A program made the translations under genes and the position numbers. From an uncultured Spirochaetales bacterium (GTDB taxonomy: Bacteria; Spirochaetota; Spirochaetia; Sphaerochaetales; Sphaerochaetaceae), in assembly GCA_944390865.1 (NCBI GenBank), contig CALXRC010000002.1, positions 1-64,000 on the forward strand: a stretch of DNA of 64,000 nucleotides. The letters run 5' to 3'. Below, piece by piece: positions 1 through 8,655 of this stretch. The notes below the pieces were generated by a model. It searched no databases, was not told where the DNA came from, and saw nothing but the letters and a program-made list of their open reading frames with translations. The stretch's first letter is position 1. Each line of letters starts with the position of its first letter.

Positions 1-140
1 GTGTTCTCCGGAGGAGCGGAAGTCAGCCTTCGATACCTCGTATGAGATATGGAAGCTTTCTGCGAAACGCCCTGAGAAGGGAAAGAGCCCGGAAGCTCCA
101 TCTTCTAAGCGTCAGCGAAGGATGGGGTAGTTCACATACA
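1..140 (+). mobile_element. Probable right end of an IS200/IS605 TnpB-type element (TnpB C-terminus and guide-RNA scaffold), partial
   Basis: Seen: frame 2 is open from base 2 to a TAG at 128-130 (42 codons, basic, ending KRQRRMG). The same DNA can fold into hairpins: CCCT-GAGA-AGGG near 70, and a longer stem at about 98-127 pairing CCATCTTC with GAAGGATGG. The structured part ends GGGGTAGTTCAC. Known: in TnpB elements the 3' end of tnpB overlaps the reRNA, whose last stem-loop lies just before the element boundary. Inference: this is the tail of such an element whose body lies left of the window, with the boundary near 130-140. An antisense ORF here has no family resemblance. It could instead be an unrelated structured 3' end; the match is by pattern and memory only. 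Confidence 0.4.
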
Positions 141-278
141 GGCACGCACAGTGATTTGTTTTGACAGACTTTCATCAACCCAAACATGCTTCCGCTTTTC
201 ATAGCAATGTAATCACTGCCTGCATGTAAGCCGCAGCTCAATCACTCTTAGAGCAGCTGAAAAACAGAGCAAGAGCCT

Positions 279-303
279 CAGACAGTTTTCCAGCTGTCGT
301 CTG
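279..303 (-). terminator. Weak stem-loop downstream of the lipoprotein gene
   Basis: CAGACAG pairs with CTGTC-G-TCTG around a short loop, directly after the lipoprotein stop codon on the minus strand. There is only a mixed T-rich stretch after it, so it may be a weak intrinsic terminator. Confidence 0.3.
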
Positions 304-305
304 AA

Positions 306-1253
306 TTAATTTGCATTTTCATTATCTGGAGGATCTGGCAAATCATCAGGATTTACAATCCATTTTTCGCTTACAGATTCTTTGATGTATCCTGTTATTT
401 GTTCAGGACGCACAGGAGAATCAATCTCAACAGAATCATTTTCATCCGGATATTGAATGAAGCGATCATTCTTATGATAAAGAACCTTGAGATCAATCTG
501 AGTCCTCTTTGTTTTCTCTTCATCAGAGAATTCTTCCCAGTATCCTTCCATCTTCTTGATAAGCTCTTTCCCCATTTCAATATCAGCAGCAGGTTTTTCG
601 CCAAATGAAATTAGATCTTCCTCATCACCATTCATTGGATTCAGATTAAAAATTTCTGTCGTAAGAACGCCTGTTGCATTCTCATCTGAATGAGCATAGC
701 CACGACCAATTACGTTAAGAGAATATTCTCCTTCAAGTATCGATGCCATTGCGGAGTATGACGTATAGTCACCATCAATGGTCTTTTCTACATTGTCATA
801 TTTAATGTCGTCAGCATTGAATACGATAAAATGATAACTGTCAAAAGCAGATCCCTTTGATACCTGGATAAGATCAATCAGACCTGCCTTTGTGTCATAA
901 GTGATCTCAATTGCCATATCTTCGCCTGTTCCTTCATAAGTGAAAACACCATTCTCTTCCGTCCAAGTGAAATCAACTTTTGTTCCAAGGACATCGACAT
1001 CTGCAATTTCACTGCTGCCGGTTGTGTCGTCAAATCCAACAAGAGCAAAGCCGCCTATCATGTACTTATACATCAGGAACAGATTATCCTGCGGCTGGCC
1101 ATCGGATTCAGCACTCCTTGATTGTGCACTCATGCCGCTTAGAAAAACAGGAACAGGAGCTTGTGCAGATGAGCTAACTTCAGGCGTAGAGCCGTTGCAT
1201 GAAACAAAAAACATGAGCATTGCCAGGAGGAAGAGAGAAACAGTTTTTTTCAT
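306..1253 (-). CDS. Putative lipoprotein of unknown function
   Basis: I do not recognise the family. The 315-aa product starts MKKTVSLFLLAMLMFF and has a lipobox ending VSC at about residue 19, so it should be lipidated and exported (lnt is present at 55.3-57 kb). After a Ser/Pro/Ala-rich linker the mature part is acidic, with alternating polar/hydrophobic stretches that suggest beta structure, and it ends in a Pro/Asp-rich tail. The ATG at 1253 was chosen because it begins the signal peptide. A longer in-frame ORF to 1304 reads straight through a poly-G tract and encodes no signal peptide. There is no ordinary Shine-Dalgarno; the poly-G run sits about 13 nt upstream of the ATG. Genes on either side give no functional hint. 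Confidence 0.7.
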   Translation of the reverse strand: MKKTVSLFLLAMLMFFVSCNGSTPEVSSSAQAPVPVFLSGMSAQSRSAESDGQPQDNLFLMYKYMIGGFALVGFDDTTGSSEIADVDVLGTKVDFTWTEENGVFTYEGTGEDMAIEITYDTKAGLIDLIQVSKGSAFDSYHFIVFNADDIKYDNVEKTIDGDYTSYSAMASILEGEYSLNVIGRGYAHSDENATGVLTTEIFNLNPMNGDEEDLISFGEKPAADIEMGKELIKKMEGYWEEFSDEEKTKRTQIDLKVLYHKNDRFIQYPDENDSVEIDSPVRPEQITGYIKESVSEKWIVNPDDLPDPPDNENAN

Positions 1254-1266
1254 AAAAGACAAATTA

Positions 1267-1275
1267 CCCCCCCCC
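1267..1275 (-). repeat. Homopolymeric tract of nine G (coding strand) upstream of the lipoprotein gene
   Basis: Nine consecutive C on the plus strand are nine G on the coding strand, 13 nt before the chosen start codon. Such tracts slip during replication. In Treponema pallidum poly-G tracts upstream of tpr genes are known to change expression. Here the run occupies the ribosome-binding position, so a length change would alter RBS spacing or promoter geometry. Confidence 0.6.
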
Positions 1276-1460
1276 ATGAAATAAGTCAAGGAATGACAAG
1301 CCATTCCTCTTTTTAAGCATGAATGTCATGCGCTGTTCACCTGCTTCTGTCCTGTTCAGAAACAGGTCTGACATGTCTTTAAAAAGGTGCGCTAAGCAAG
1401 CTGGTCAGAAGACTGGATGCATTGCAATGACAGCCTCTGCTGCATCAGGCAGACATTTAA

Positions 1461-1487
1461 TGGTGCCAGAAGAGCATCCTGGCACCA
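1461..1487 (-). terminator. Stem-loop after the MFS gene
   Basis: A perfect 9-bp stem, TGGTGCCAG with CTGGCACCA around a 9-nt loop, begins 8 nt after the stop of the minus-strand MFS gene. It is followed by TTAAATG rather than a clean T run, so it is a moderate terminator candidate. Confidence 0.5.
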
Positions 1488-1495
1488 TCATTTTC

Positions 1496-2767
1496 TCAGT
1501 CGTCCAGTTCTCTCATCGCTTTCAAGGATGAAAAGATTATGCAAACAGCAACCCCGCAGAAGCCTATTACGGCAAAGAGCATGGCCGCACCGCTTCCCTT
1601 TCCAGAGCCGAAGAGCGTGTGCAGGACAGATGACTCAGTGTGAAGCATGAAAGGTTCAAACACTTTATCCACAAGAAGGCCTCCTGCTGCATAGCCTGCA
1701 GGAATTGATCCAAACTGCATCATATTTCTTATGCTGTACACTCTGGCCTGCATCTCCTGCGGAACTGCCAGCCTCATCAGCGCATCAAGATTCGCATTCA
1801 TCACAGGAATGCACAGCCAGCCGGCAAAGGCACCGGCAAACCACATCGCAGGCGAAGAACTGAATGCAAGCACGAAGTTCTCGCTGCTCATTGAGATGAA
1901 CAGGGAGATGACTATCACGCGCACTCTGCGGCGCGGTGCACTCAGCATAGCAGCAGCGATGCCGGACAGAAGCATTGCAGCACCGGCAGCAGAATTGATG
2001 GCTGCAAGCACTGTTTCTTCTGCCTTCTCCAGTATCAGGGCCGGCAATGCGGCATTATATATTGATGCAATGAAGTTTATACAGCCGAGAAACAGTATTA
2101 TCTCGACCAGACCTGTGTGAGTTCTGAGAAAGCCGGCACCCTCGCGAAGGCTCTTGCTGAAGCTCTCCTTCTCTGCTTCCTTCTTCTTTTCTTCCGGTAT
2201 CCTGACTAGGAAAAGGAGCGAGGCAGAAGCAGCCAGGTACGACAGCAGATCTGCCATGATGACAGCATCCAGTCCCCATAAAGTATAAACAGCTGTTGCC
2301 GCAGCCGGACCGGCAAGCGAGATCACCGCGTTTGACAGACTTCTCAGGCCTCCGGCTTTCTGAATCTTGTCATCCGGAGTGACAAGAGTGACTGCGACAT
2401 CGCTGGCAGGTGCCTGAAAAGCCTGCATGAGTCCATTGAGACAGTTTGACAGATAGACAAAACCAAGCGTCAGGGATCCTGCAGCATGGCACAGCCCGAC
2501 TGCAAGCGTGCAGACAGCTGCAGCAGTGTCGGCGAAAAGGATGAGGGCTTTCTTATTCCTCCTCTCGCATACAACTCCGGCAGGAATGCTGAAAATGATG
2601 TACGGTACATAGACAGAAACAGTCAGCATGCTTACGGCAAAGGCTGAGCCTGTTTCAGAATAAGCCCAGAGCGAAAGCGCAAAGGGCGTGAGCGACGAGC
2701 CGAAACGCGACAGACTCTGACCAAGCCAGAGTATGATGAGGCTCCTGTATGATTTGTAATTATGCAT
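1496..2767 (-). CDS. MFS transporter, MFS_3 (macrolide-efflux-like) type
   Basis: A 423-aa integral membrane protein with about 12 hydrophobic helices. It starts MHNYKSYRSLIILWLGQ, and the segment WLGQSLSRFGSSLTPFAL resembles the first helix of MefA/EntS-like drug and siderophore exporters. The loop CERRNKKALIL after helix 2 corresponds to MFS motif A in degenerate form. The start at 2767 is supported by AGGAGC 7 nt upstream; an in-frame extension to 2857 adds a non-conserved leader. It lies downstream of the two-gene ABC exporter on the same strand and could share its transcript (127-nt gap). Efflux of a small hydrophobic compound is the usual role. The substrate is not predictable. Confidence 0.75.
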   Translation of the reverse strand: MHNYKSYRSLIILWLGQSLSRFGSSLTPFALSLWAYSETGSAFAVSMLTVSVYVPYIIFSIPAGVVCERRNKKALILFADTAAAVCTLAVGLCHAAGSLTLGFVYLSNCLNGLMQAFQAPASDVAVTLVTPDDKIQKAGGLRSLSNAVISLAGPAAATAVYTLWGLDAVIMADLLSYLAASASLLFLVRIPEEKKKEAEKESFSKSLREGAGFLRTHTGLVEIILFLGCINFIASIYNAALPALILEKAEETVLAAINSAAGAAMLLSGIAAAMLSAPRRRVRVIVISLFISMSSENFVLAFSSSPAMWFAGAFAGWLCIPVMNANLDALMRLAVPQEMQARVYSIRNMMQFGSIPAGYAAGGLLVDKVFEPFMLHTESSVLHTLFGSGKGSGAAMLFAVIGFCGVAVCIIFSSLKAMRELDD

Positions 2768-2893
2768 TGCTTTGCTCCTGAAAAGTATTTCGTCAAGCAA
2801 AGCCTGTCGGACTCTTGATACTGCTCCCTGGCAGGCAGTCCGCTTCAGGCCATGCAAGGAGCTGATGCAATGCAGAGTATCATGTTTCCTCCC

Positions 2894-4624
2894 TCAGTCT
2901 GCTGATGCAAACTGGCTGGTATACAGTTCATGATAGAAACCGCCCTTCGCAAGAAGCTCGTCATGGCTTCCTGCCTCCACGATGTCTCCATCACGCATTA
3001 CAAGAATAATATCACTATTGCGGATTGTTGACAGCCTGTGCGCGACAACAAAGCTTGTACGGCCTTCAGTCATCGCACTGAATGACTTCTGAATCAGCTG
3101 TTCTGTCCTCGTGTCGATATTGCTTGTAGCCTCATCGAGTATCAGCAGATCCGGCAGGTCGATCATGCAGCGTGCAATGGAAATAAGCTGCCGCTCTCCT
3201 GCTGACAAGAGCCCTTCATCATCACTGAGCACAGTATCGTAGCCTTTCTCCAGTCTCATTATGATATTATGCACATGGGCTTTTCTGCAGGCTTCAATGA
3301 CTTCATCGTCAGTGAAGCTGCGTCCCATAGTGACATTGTCACGCACGCTCGCATTACGTATGAACGAATCCTGAAGCACAGTGCCGAAGGACTTTCTCAG
3401 GCTGCTCAGCCTGATATCCCGGATGGGGATTCCATCAATCAGGATTGAGCCGGAACCCGCCTCATAATACCTCATCAGCAGGTTGATCACAGTGCTCTTT
3501 CCGGCACCTGTCGGGCCTACTATGGCAACATGCTGTCCTTTCCTTATTGACAGAGAGAAGTCCTTTATCAGGTTCTGCCCCTCAACATAAGAGAAAGACA
3601 CATTCCTGAACTCCACATCCAGCGCACCGTCGGAAAGCACCGCTGTCCCGCTGTCCTCAATTTCCTTCTCATCCAGAAGTGAAAAGACGCGTGAAGCACA
3701 GACTATGGCATTCTGGAGCTCTGTTATGACGCCGGTGATGTCATTGAATGGCTTGGTATACTGGTTTGCATAGGCCAGTGCGCTGACCAGACCTCCCGCC
3801 GTGAGACGGGATGCAAGCACAAGCAGGCTGCCCGAGAATGCCGCACAGGCATATACAATGCTGTTGACAGCTCTTGTCACGGGATTGACAAGCGAAGAAT
3901 AGAAAGTCCCCTTCCAGGAACTCTGCGCCCAGGCTTCATTCACTGAATCGAAATTCCTCTGACAGGTTTCCTGCAGGTTGTAGCAGATGACTTCCGCACT
4001 GTCCGAGATGTACTCGTCTGTCAGATCTGTCTGCACGCTGCGCTTTTCCGCCGTGGCCTTGAAATGTTTGTGCGTCTTGCGCGCAATGAAGGCCGCCACT
4101 ACCAGTGACAGCGGGCTCAGCAGAATGACAACCAGAGCAATGATGAAGTCAAGGGAAAAGAGATAACAGACAGTGACAAGGATTGTCAGCGCAGCCGTGA
4201 AGAACTGGCTGAAGCCCAGCAGAAGTCCGTCAGAGACCTGGTCAACATCCGTTATGATTCTGGCGACAATATCACCCTGGCGGTGAGAATCAAGACAGCT
4301 GAACGGAAGCACCTGGAGCTTTCGGAAAGCATCTGCCCTCATATCCCCTGAAAGCCTGTACACAATCCTGTTGTTCAGTCTGGACAGAAGATACTGGCTG
4401 AAAAAGCATACAGCTGCCGTTATCAGGATGAGAACGAGCTGAGAGAAGAGAGAAGCAAAGTCCACCAGCCCTTCACCAAGCAGAAGATCGACAGCCCGTC
4501 CGGCTGCCAGCGGGATGTAGAGAGAGGCAATGACATAGACAAAGGCCATCAGAAGCGACAGCACAAACTCAAGCGTGTATCGTCTCAGATAGAAAAGGCA
4601 GCGCTTCAGTGTCTCTTTATACAT
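2894..4624 (-). CDS. ABC exporter half-transporter with consensus ATPase site (heterodimer subunit)
   Basis: 576 aa: an N-terminal six-helix membrane domain (about 1-310) followed by an ATPase domain. Walker A is GPTGAGKST, Walker B is LLILDEATS with the catalytic Glu, and the switch is VVAHRLSTI with His. The signature is LSAGE instead of LSGGQ. Its partner, encoded immediately upstream, has the opposite defects, so this subunit supplies the catalytic Walker B of the working site. RBS AAGGAGG lies 7 nt before ATG, and the gene overlaps its partner by 8 nt, indicating translational coupling. Inference: a LmrCD/TmrAB-type heterodimeric multidrug or lipid exporter in the inner membrane. Confidence 0.88.
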   Translation of the reverse strand: MYKETLKRCLFYLRRYTLEFVLSLLMAFVYVIASLYIPLAAGRAVDLLLGEGLVDFASLFSQLVLILITAAVCFFSQYLLSRLNNRIVYRLSGDMRADAFRKLQVLPFSCLDSHRQGDIVARIITDVDQVSDGLLLGFSQFFTAALTILVTVCYLFSLDFIIALVVILLSPLSLVVAAFIARKTHKHFKATAEKRSVQTDLTDEYISDSAEVICYNLQETCQRNFDSVNEAWAQSSWKGTFYSSLVNPVTRAVNSIVYACAAFSGSLLVLASRLTAGGLVSALAYANQYTKPFNDITGVITELQNAIVCASRVFSLLDEKEIEDSGTAVLSDGALDVEFRNVSFSYVEGQNLIKDFSLSIRKGQHVAIVGPTGAGKSTVINLLMRYYEAGSGSILIDGIPIRDIRLSSLRKSFGTVLQDSFIRNASVRDNVTMGRSFTDDEVIEACRKAHVHNIIMRLEKGYDTVLSDDEGLLSAGERQLISIARCMIDLPDLLILDEATSNIDTRTEQLIQKSFSAMTEGRTSFVVAHRLSTIRNSDIILVMRDGDIVEAGSHDELLAKGGFYHELYTSQFASAD

Positions 4625-6335
4625 TTTCTGCCTCCTTCTCGAACTGCGTGTAATAAATCTCCCTGTAGACCTGGCTGCTTTCCATCAGCTGGGCATGGGT
4701 GCCGGCAGCACTTACACAGCCGTTTTCCAGCAGCAGGATCTTATCGGCATTGAGGACCGATGAGGCACGCTGTGAGATAATGACCTTTGTCAGCTTTCTC
4801 TGTCCGACAGCAGCCCTGACACGGGCATCCGTCACATAATCAAGAGCAGAAAAACTGTCATCCAGAATCAGTATCTTTCCGCCATGAACAAGACCTCTGG
4901 CAATGGACAGGCGCTGGCGCTGTCCTCCTGAGAAGTTCCTGCCTCCGGCTTCAACTGCAGAATCAAGTCCCTTCTCGCTTACGAAATCCCAGGCCTGAGC
5001 GTCTTCAAGAGCCTGTCTGATGTCATCATCGCCGGCATCAGGGCGGGCCAGCAGCATGTTGCTCCTGATTGTGCCCGTAAAGAGCCTTGCCTTCTGCAGC
5101 ACAAGAGAAACATTGTCATGAAGGGTTCTCAGACTGTATGCACACACCGGCTTGCCGAAAAGACTGACCTGACCGCTGTCCGCATCATACAGACGTGCAA
5201 TGAGGGCCCCGAGAGTGGACTTCCCGCTGCCTGTCGCTCCGATAATCCCAAGTGTCTGACCCTTTTTGAGAGAGAAAGAGACATCCTTAAGCACAGGTTC
5301 ACTGTCCTTGTTGTAGCTGAATGTGACATTCCTGAACTCAATCGCCGTATCCGCATCATCATCAACAGTGCAAAGACTTCCGTCAGCCATTGTGCTGTCC
5401 ATATTGAACACGGCCTCAACGCGTCTGGCACTGGCAATGGCCTTTGTTATGGTCTGAATCAGAGAAGCCAGCTTTATCAGCTCGACAAGAATCTGGTTCA
5501 TGTAATTGAACAGTGCGACCACACTGCCCTGCGACAAGGTGCCGCAGTCGACGCGTATGCCGCCGTACCAGATCACGGCAATGATGCCGAGATTCACTAT
5601 GAAGCTGGTAAGAGGATTAGTCAGAGCAGAAATTGCCGAGGCTCCGAGCTGCATCCTGACAAGGCTGCTGTTTGCCTTCTCAAAGCTTTTCTTTTCCTCT
5701 TCCTGCAGGTTGAAGGCCCTGAGGACCCTTGCGCCGCTGCAGTTTTCCCTTGTCTGGGCAATTAGTCCGTCCTGTCTTCCCTGTACAGACCTGAAGCGCG
5801 GCACAGTGATCCTGAGAAGGATGTAGACGATGACAGACAGCAGAGGGATGATGAGTGCGAAGATGAGGCCGGCCTTGAGGTCAACGGCAAACGCCATGAC
5901 GGCTGCACCGGCAACGACAAAAGGAGAGCGCAGCAGCAGCCGCAGCGTCATATTGACACCTGACTGGACCTGGTTCATGTCTCCTGTCATTCTGTTGATC
6001 AGTCCGGCAAGGCCTGTCTTCGAGCAGTCTGCAAGGCTCAGTGATTCAATCTTCCTGAACAGGCCCGCCTTGGCATCTCTGGCAAACAGGGCTGCCGCCC
6101 TGGCGGAAAAATACTGTGCGGTCACAGAGACGGCAAGTCCTGTAAAGGCAAGTGCGAACAGCAGTGCAGTCATGCGGATGATGTAAGGAACATCATGCAC
6201 GGCAAGCCCGTTGTCGATGATGGATGCGACAACCAGGGGCACAAAGAGCTCAAGCAGGGCCTCAAACAACTTGAACAAAGGAGCGAGCACGCACTCCTTT
6301 GCATATTTTCTCAGATACGAAAACAGATGACTCAT
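4617..6335 (-). CDS. ABC exporter half-transporter with degenerate ATPase site (heterodimer subunit)
   Basis: 572 aa with an N-terminal transmembrane domain and a C-terminal ATPase domain. Walker A is GATGSGKST and the signature is the good FSGGQ. Walker B ends LILDDS (Asp in place of the catalytic Glu) and the switch reads IISQRAS (Gln for His). In a heterodimer this gives one degenerate site (this Walker B with the partner's LSAGE) and one consensus site (the partner's Walker B with this SGGQ). The start at 6335 follows GGAGAG by about 8 nt; an 11-codon upstream extension is unlikely. First gene of the pair, 36 nt after lysK. Confidence 0.88.
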   Translation of the reverse strand: MSHLFSYLRKYAKECVLAPLFKLFEALLELFVPLVVASIIDNGLAVHDVPYIIRMTALLFALAFTGLAVSVTAQYFSARAAALFARDAKAGLFRKIESLSLADCSKTGLAGLINRMTGDMNQVQSGVNMTLRLLLRSPFVVAGAAVMAFAVDLKAGLIFALIIPLLSVIVYILLRITVPRFRSVQGRQDGLIAQTRENCSGARVLRAFNLQEEEKKSFEKANSSLVRMQLGASAISALTNPLTSFIVNLGIIAVIWYGGIRVDCGTLSQGSVVALFNYMNQILVELIKLASLIQTITKAIASARRVEAVFNMDSTMADGSLCTVDDDADTAIEFRNVTFSYNKDSEPVLKDVSFSLKKGQTLGIIGATGSGKSTLGALIARLYDADSGQVSLFGKPVCAYSLRTLHDNVSLVLQKARLFTGTIRSNMLLARPDAGDDDIRQALEDAQAWDFVSEKGLDSAVEAGGRNFSGGQRQRLSIARGLVHGGKILILDDSFSALDYVTDARVRAAVGQRKLTKVIISQRASSVLNADKILLLENGCVSAAGTHAQLMESSQVYREIYYTQFEKEAENV

Positions 6336-6371
6336 ACCCTTCTCTCCTGTCCGGCAGCCGAAGCGCACATC

Positions 6372-7949
6372 TCAGTAACGGGAGAGAATTGAATCAAGTT
6401 TTTCTTTTGAGCAGGCCTTGAGGAAACCGGCAAGCTTCGGACCGCGCTCCCTGCCGATCAGGACTTTGTAGACAACTGTGAAGAATTCCGCATTCTCAAT
6501 GCCGTTGTCCGAGCAGGCTTTGTAAATATAGTTGGCAAAATCCTTCTCGCTTGTATTGTCAAGATAATCGGCAATGTAGCCCCTCAGATCCCTGAGAGCC
6601 GCCCTCTGGCTGTCAGTCAGTTCAACAGGCTCGCTGCTTTCATCCGCAAGTGAGAATCTGAAATCCTCCGGAGCGAATGTCGTGATCCAGTTCCAGGCAC
6701 AGCGGCAGCGGACCTCCAGACGCGCTCTCTGGCTCTCTGTAATGCCTTCAAGACTGTCAAGGACCGCCTCAATGTCGCCTGAGTGAATCTGCAGCAGGTT
6801 GCAAAGGTGGCGGAAAGGAATCTGATAGCCGGGCTCTGACGGAATATCCTCGCTGACCTGGCTGAGCTCGTAGATTCTCTTCTCCTTCTCCTTTCTCTTC
6901 TCATTGACGTTCATCAGGCCGAAGTAAATGCGCTCGCAGTTGTCATAATCCTCATAAATCTTCAGCACATCAAGGTCAAAGGAAATCGCAAACTCCGTAT
7001 TTGGTCTGGTGGAGACAAAGAGGTAGCGGCAGACTTCCGGCGTGTACACCTCAAGCACATCGTACAGGCTGATGACCTCTCCAGAAGACGAAGAGATCTT
7101 TCCGCCCCTTCCCTTGATTGATATGAAGTCATACTGGAATGAGACAGGAGCCTCTCCGCCGAAGAGCTTCACGATCTTCCGGGAAGTGTCGAAGGAGCCG
7201 CCCTCACTGTGATGATCCTTTCCTGCAGGTTCGAAGTCAACGCCTTCACGGGCCCATCTCATCGGCCAGTCGACACGCCATGGCAGCTTCGCATACGGCG
7301 TCGTCCTCAAGTCGATTGTCTCTTCCTGCCCTGTAGAATCGTCACGGTATGTGAGGCCATATTCTCCGTCCCAGCCGAGCACCGTCGTCGTATCCTTGTC
7401 AGTGAAGGAGGAGAAGACAGAGACAGGCCACCATGACTCATCAAGAGGCGCCGTGCGGAACTCATTCAGAATTTCCCTGATATCGTCCTTCACTTCCAGA
7501 GCGCGCCTGATGCCGTCAGCATAGAGGCTGCTTCTGTAACGTGAAGCCTGGTAAATGTACTCCGGATTCACGCCGACAACGGGAAGGATCTTCTCAACAT
7601 CAAGCTCATTCTTTCTGGCATAGCTTTCCGTCTCGCCAGTGGTATCGGGAACCAGCGTGATCGGCTTTCGCAGATAAGTCTCGAGCACTTCAGGCTGAGG
7701 CATGTTCTTCGGAACCTTTCTGAAGACATCATAATCGTCCCAGCTGTATATGAAGCGCACCTTCTTTCCCATTGCCCTCAGGGCCCTTACAACCAGCTCT
7801 ACAGAGATGATCTCCCTGAAGTTTCCGATATGGACAGTGCCTGACGGCGTAATGCCGCTTGCACAGGTATAAAGTTCCTTGTCACCCTTCTCTCTTATGA
7901 TCTTTGCGGCGTATATATCCGCCCAGTGTGTTGAATTATTCTCGCTCAT
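6372..7949 (-). CDS. lysK: Class I lysyl-tRNA synthetase
   Basis: 525 aa, close to the usual length of the class I (archaeal/spirochaetal) LysRS. It charges tRNA-Lys in the cytoplasm. The Rossmann-fold signatures are present: HIGN at residues 40-43 and KISSS at 284-288 (the KMSKS equivalent). A C-terminal helical anticodon-binding region follows. Most bacteria use the unrelated class II LysS; class I enzymes are found in spirochaetes, alphaproteobacteria and a few others, so the gene is a useful taxonomic marker. The start codon at 7949 is the only good ATG before conserved sequence; the RBS is weak. It is divergent from the rlpA-like gene. Confidence 0.96.
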   Translation of the reverse strand: MSENNSTHWADIYAAKIIREKGDKELYTCASGITPSGTVHIGNFREIISVELVVRALRAMGKKVRFIYSWDDYDVFRKVPKNMPQPEVLETYLRKPITLVPDTTGETESYARKNELDVEKILPVVGVNPEYIYQASRYRSSLYADGIRRALEVKDDIREILNEFRTAPLDESWWPVSVFSSFTDKDTTTVLGWDGEYGLTYRDDSTGQEETIDLRTTPYAKLPWRVDWPMRWAREGVDFEPAGKDHHSEGGSFDTSRKIVKLFGGEAPVSFQYDFISIKGRGGKISSSSGEVISLYDVLEVYTPEVCRYLFVSTRPNTEFAISFDLDVLKIYEDYDNCERIYFGLMNVNEKRKEKEKRIYELSQVSEDIPSEPGYQIPFRHLCNLLQIHSGDIEAVLDSLEGITESQRARLEVRCRCAWNWITTFAPEDFRFSLADESSEPVELTDSQRAALRDLRGYIADYLDNTSEKDFANYIYKACSDNGIENAEFFTVVYKVLIGRERGPKLAGFLKACSKEKLDSILSRY

Positions 7950-8029
7950 AGCCTGAATTATGACAAAGACAGGTCATAATTGCAATTAAGAACTTTTTTC
8001 CTGCCTTTCTTCATGGTATCTTGAATTCT

Positions 8030-8650
8030 ATGAAGAAACTGAGCCTTTTACTGTTCTTTCTTTTGTCCGCAGTCCTGCTTTGTGCCTCGCAGCAGGGGCT
8101 TGCCAGCTGGTATACCTGTGACAGACCAGACGCGCTTACCGCAAATGGCGAGATCTTTGACAGCAGCGCACTGACCGCCGCCCACAGGGACCTGACATTC
8201 GGCACAATCGTACGCGTCACCAGCAGCTCAAACGGGAAAAGCATAGAAGTCAGAATCAACGACAGAGGCCCCTATGTCGCCGGCAGGATAATCGACCTCA
8301 CTCCGGAAGGAGCCCGGCAGCTTGGATTTTATGAAGAAGGGATCACGCCTGTCACTGTTGAGGTCATCAGCACTCCGGCCCAGCCAGAGAGCGAGTACGT
8401 CAGAGGCGAGGAGACTGGCTGGTACACAGTCCAGATCGGCTCATACACAAACACTGCAAATGCCTGGACAGTGTATGAGAACATAAGGTCAGCCGGACTG
8501 AAGCCGACAGCAGAGATCATAAGCGATTCCATGCTGCGCATCAGCGTCGGGAATGTGCAGGCTTACAGGCTTCAGTCTGTGCTGGACAGCCTTGCAGGCA
8601 TTGGAATACAGGAACCACTTGTCAGAGGAGCACGCAGCCCCTATCTTTGA
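8030..8650 (+). CDS. rlpA: RlpA-like septal ring protein with SPOR domain
   Basis: 206 aa with a signal peptide (MKKLSLLLFFLLSAVLLCAS; it could also be lipidated at that Cys). The RlpA double-psi beta-barrel follows: GLASWY, LTAAHRDLTFGT, and VRINDRGPYVAGRIIDL, which are the family's most conserved segments. A C-terminal SPOR domain (about 135-200, GWYTVQIGSYTNTANA) binds denuded septal peptidoglycan. Known: RlpA proteins are lytic transglycosylases or septal ring factors that help daughter-cell separation. The ATG at 8030 was chosen over an upstream TTG at 8021 because it starts the signal peptide. No clear Shine-Dalgarno. The next gene follows after 5 nt. Confidence 0.85.
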   Translation: MKKLSLLLFFLLSAVLLCASQQGLASWYTCDRPDALTANGEIFDSSALTAAHRDLTFGTIVRVTSSSNGKSIEVRINDRGPYVAGRIIDLTPEGARQLGFYEEGITPVTVEVISTPAQPESEYVRGEETGWYTVQIGSYTNTANAWTVYENIRSAGLKPTAEIISDSMLRISVGNVQAYRLQSVLDSLAGIGIQEPLVRGARSPYL

Positions 8651-8655
8651 CTGGT

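Noticed and set aside
23-241. Antisense 72-codon ORF at the left end
   Set aside because: It runs opposite to the structured element end and shows no recognisable family or signal; it is most likely a chance frame.
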